Assembly (NCBI GenBank): GCA_937900465.1
Contig: CALCEJ010000160.1
Coordinates: forward strand, 1 to 15,024
Source: an uncultured Bacteroidales bacterium
GTDB taxonomy: Bacteria; Bacteroidota; Bacteroidia; Bacteroidales; UBA932
DNA length: 15,024 nucleotides
Direction of reading: 5' to 3'
Shown: piece by piece, positions 14,980 to 15,024 of the stretch
Position numbering within the stretch: position 1 is the first letter of the stretch
How the letters are laid out: every line of letters begins with the position of its first letter
Position numbers and translations under genes: made by a program
Notes under the pieces: model-generated
Database searches by the model: none
What the model was told of the DNA's origin: nothing
Seen by the model: the letters and a program-made list of their open reading frames with translations, nothing else

Positions 14980-15024
14980 AGATCGGAAGAGCACACGTCT
15001 GAACTCCAGTCACCAGATCATCTC
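14980..15024 (+). other. Illumina TruSeq adapter remnant (sequencing artefact)
   Basis: From 14980 the sequence reads AGATCGGAAGAGCACACGTC and continues with the rest of the Illumina TruSeq read-1 adapter, a six-base index CAGATC (15014-15019), and the start of the downstream adapter (ATCTC). This is untrimmed library adapter joined to the contig end, not genomic DNA. Reverse translation across it gives the well-known artefact peptide MTGVQTCALPI. Confidence 0.98.

Noticed and set aside
14780..15013. Minus-strand open frame beginning MTGVQTCALPI
   Set aside because: Its start is a translation of the Illumina adapter, a known database artefact, and the rest is antisense to the last lipoprotein fragment.
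1..15024. CRISPR arrays, tRNA/rRNA genes, insertion sequences or phage genes
   Set aside because: No regularly spaced repeats, no cloverleaf- or rRNA-like segments, and no transposase or integrase motifs were seen; nearly all the sequence is accounted for by metabolic and PUL genes.

Overview
The window looks like part of a polysaccharide utilization locus (PUL) from a Bacteroidetes bacterium, most likely an uncultured gut-type Bacteroidales. The evidence is a SusC/SusD pair, many lipoproteins with acidic residues after the lipid cysteine, starts without Shine-Dalgarno sequences, and promoter boxes of the Bacteroidetes TAnnTTTG type. Base composition is moderately GC-rich by eye. The last 45 bases are Illumina adapter, so the contig comes from short reads and its right edge is not biological.

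Left arm, minus strand: a PfkB sugar kinase (4889-3936) overlaps by 4 bases a GH36-like alpha-galactosidase/alpha-N-acetylgalactosaminidase lipoprotein (3939-2113). This is followed by a tyrosine-phosphatase-fold lipoprotein (2096-822). After a short gap with its own promoter comes a GH109-type alpha-N-acetylgalactosaminidase lipoprotein (756-1), cut by the window edge.

Centre: a DeoR-family repressor of AgaR/GatR type (5043-5834) is transcribed divergently from the kinase. The intergenic regions on both sides of it carry repeated TTTC(A/G)TTTT sequences that are good candidate operators. A terminator separates the repressor from the right arm.

Right arm, plus strand, apparently one operon: agaS (6006-7124), a gatZ/kbaZ/agaZ homologue (7128-8354), a small lipoprotein (8368-9114), susC (9133-12105), susD (12123-13901), and a second small lipoprotein homologous to the first (13948-14706). 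It ends at a strong terminator (14727-14758). A further lipoprotein of DUF4832/DUF4874 type begins at 14786 and runs into the adapter.

Model (inference): surface lipoproteins and SusCD capture a glycan with terminal alpha-GalNAc or alpha-Gal, such as mucin O-glycan or blood-group-type structures. GH109 and GH36 release the sugar. AgaS, the GatZ homologue and the PfkB kinase take galactosamine/tagatose phosphates into glycolysis, and the DeoR protein senses a phosphorylated intermediate. No inner-membrane transporter, GalNAc kinase, GalNAc-6-phosphate deacetylase or GatY/KbaY aldolase subunit is present here, so the pathway is either completed elsewhere or runs in a non-standard way.
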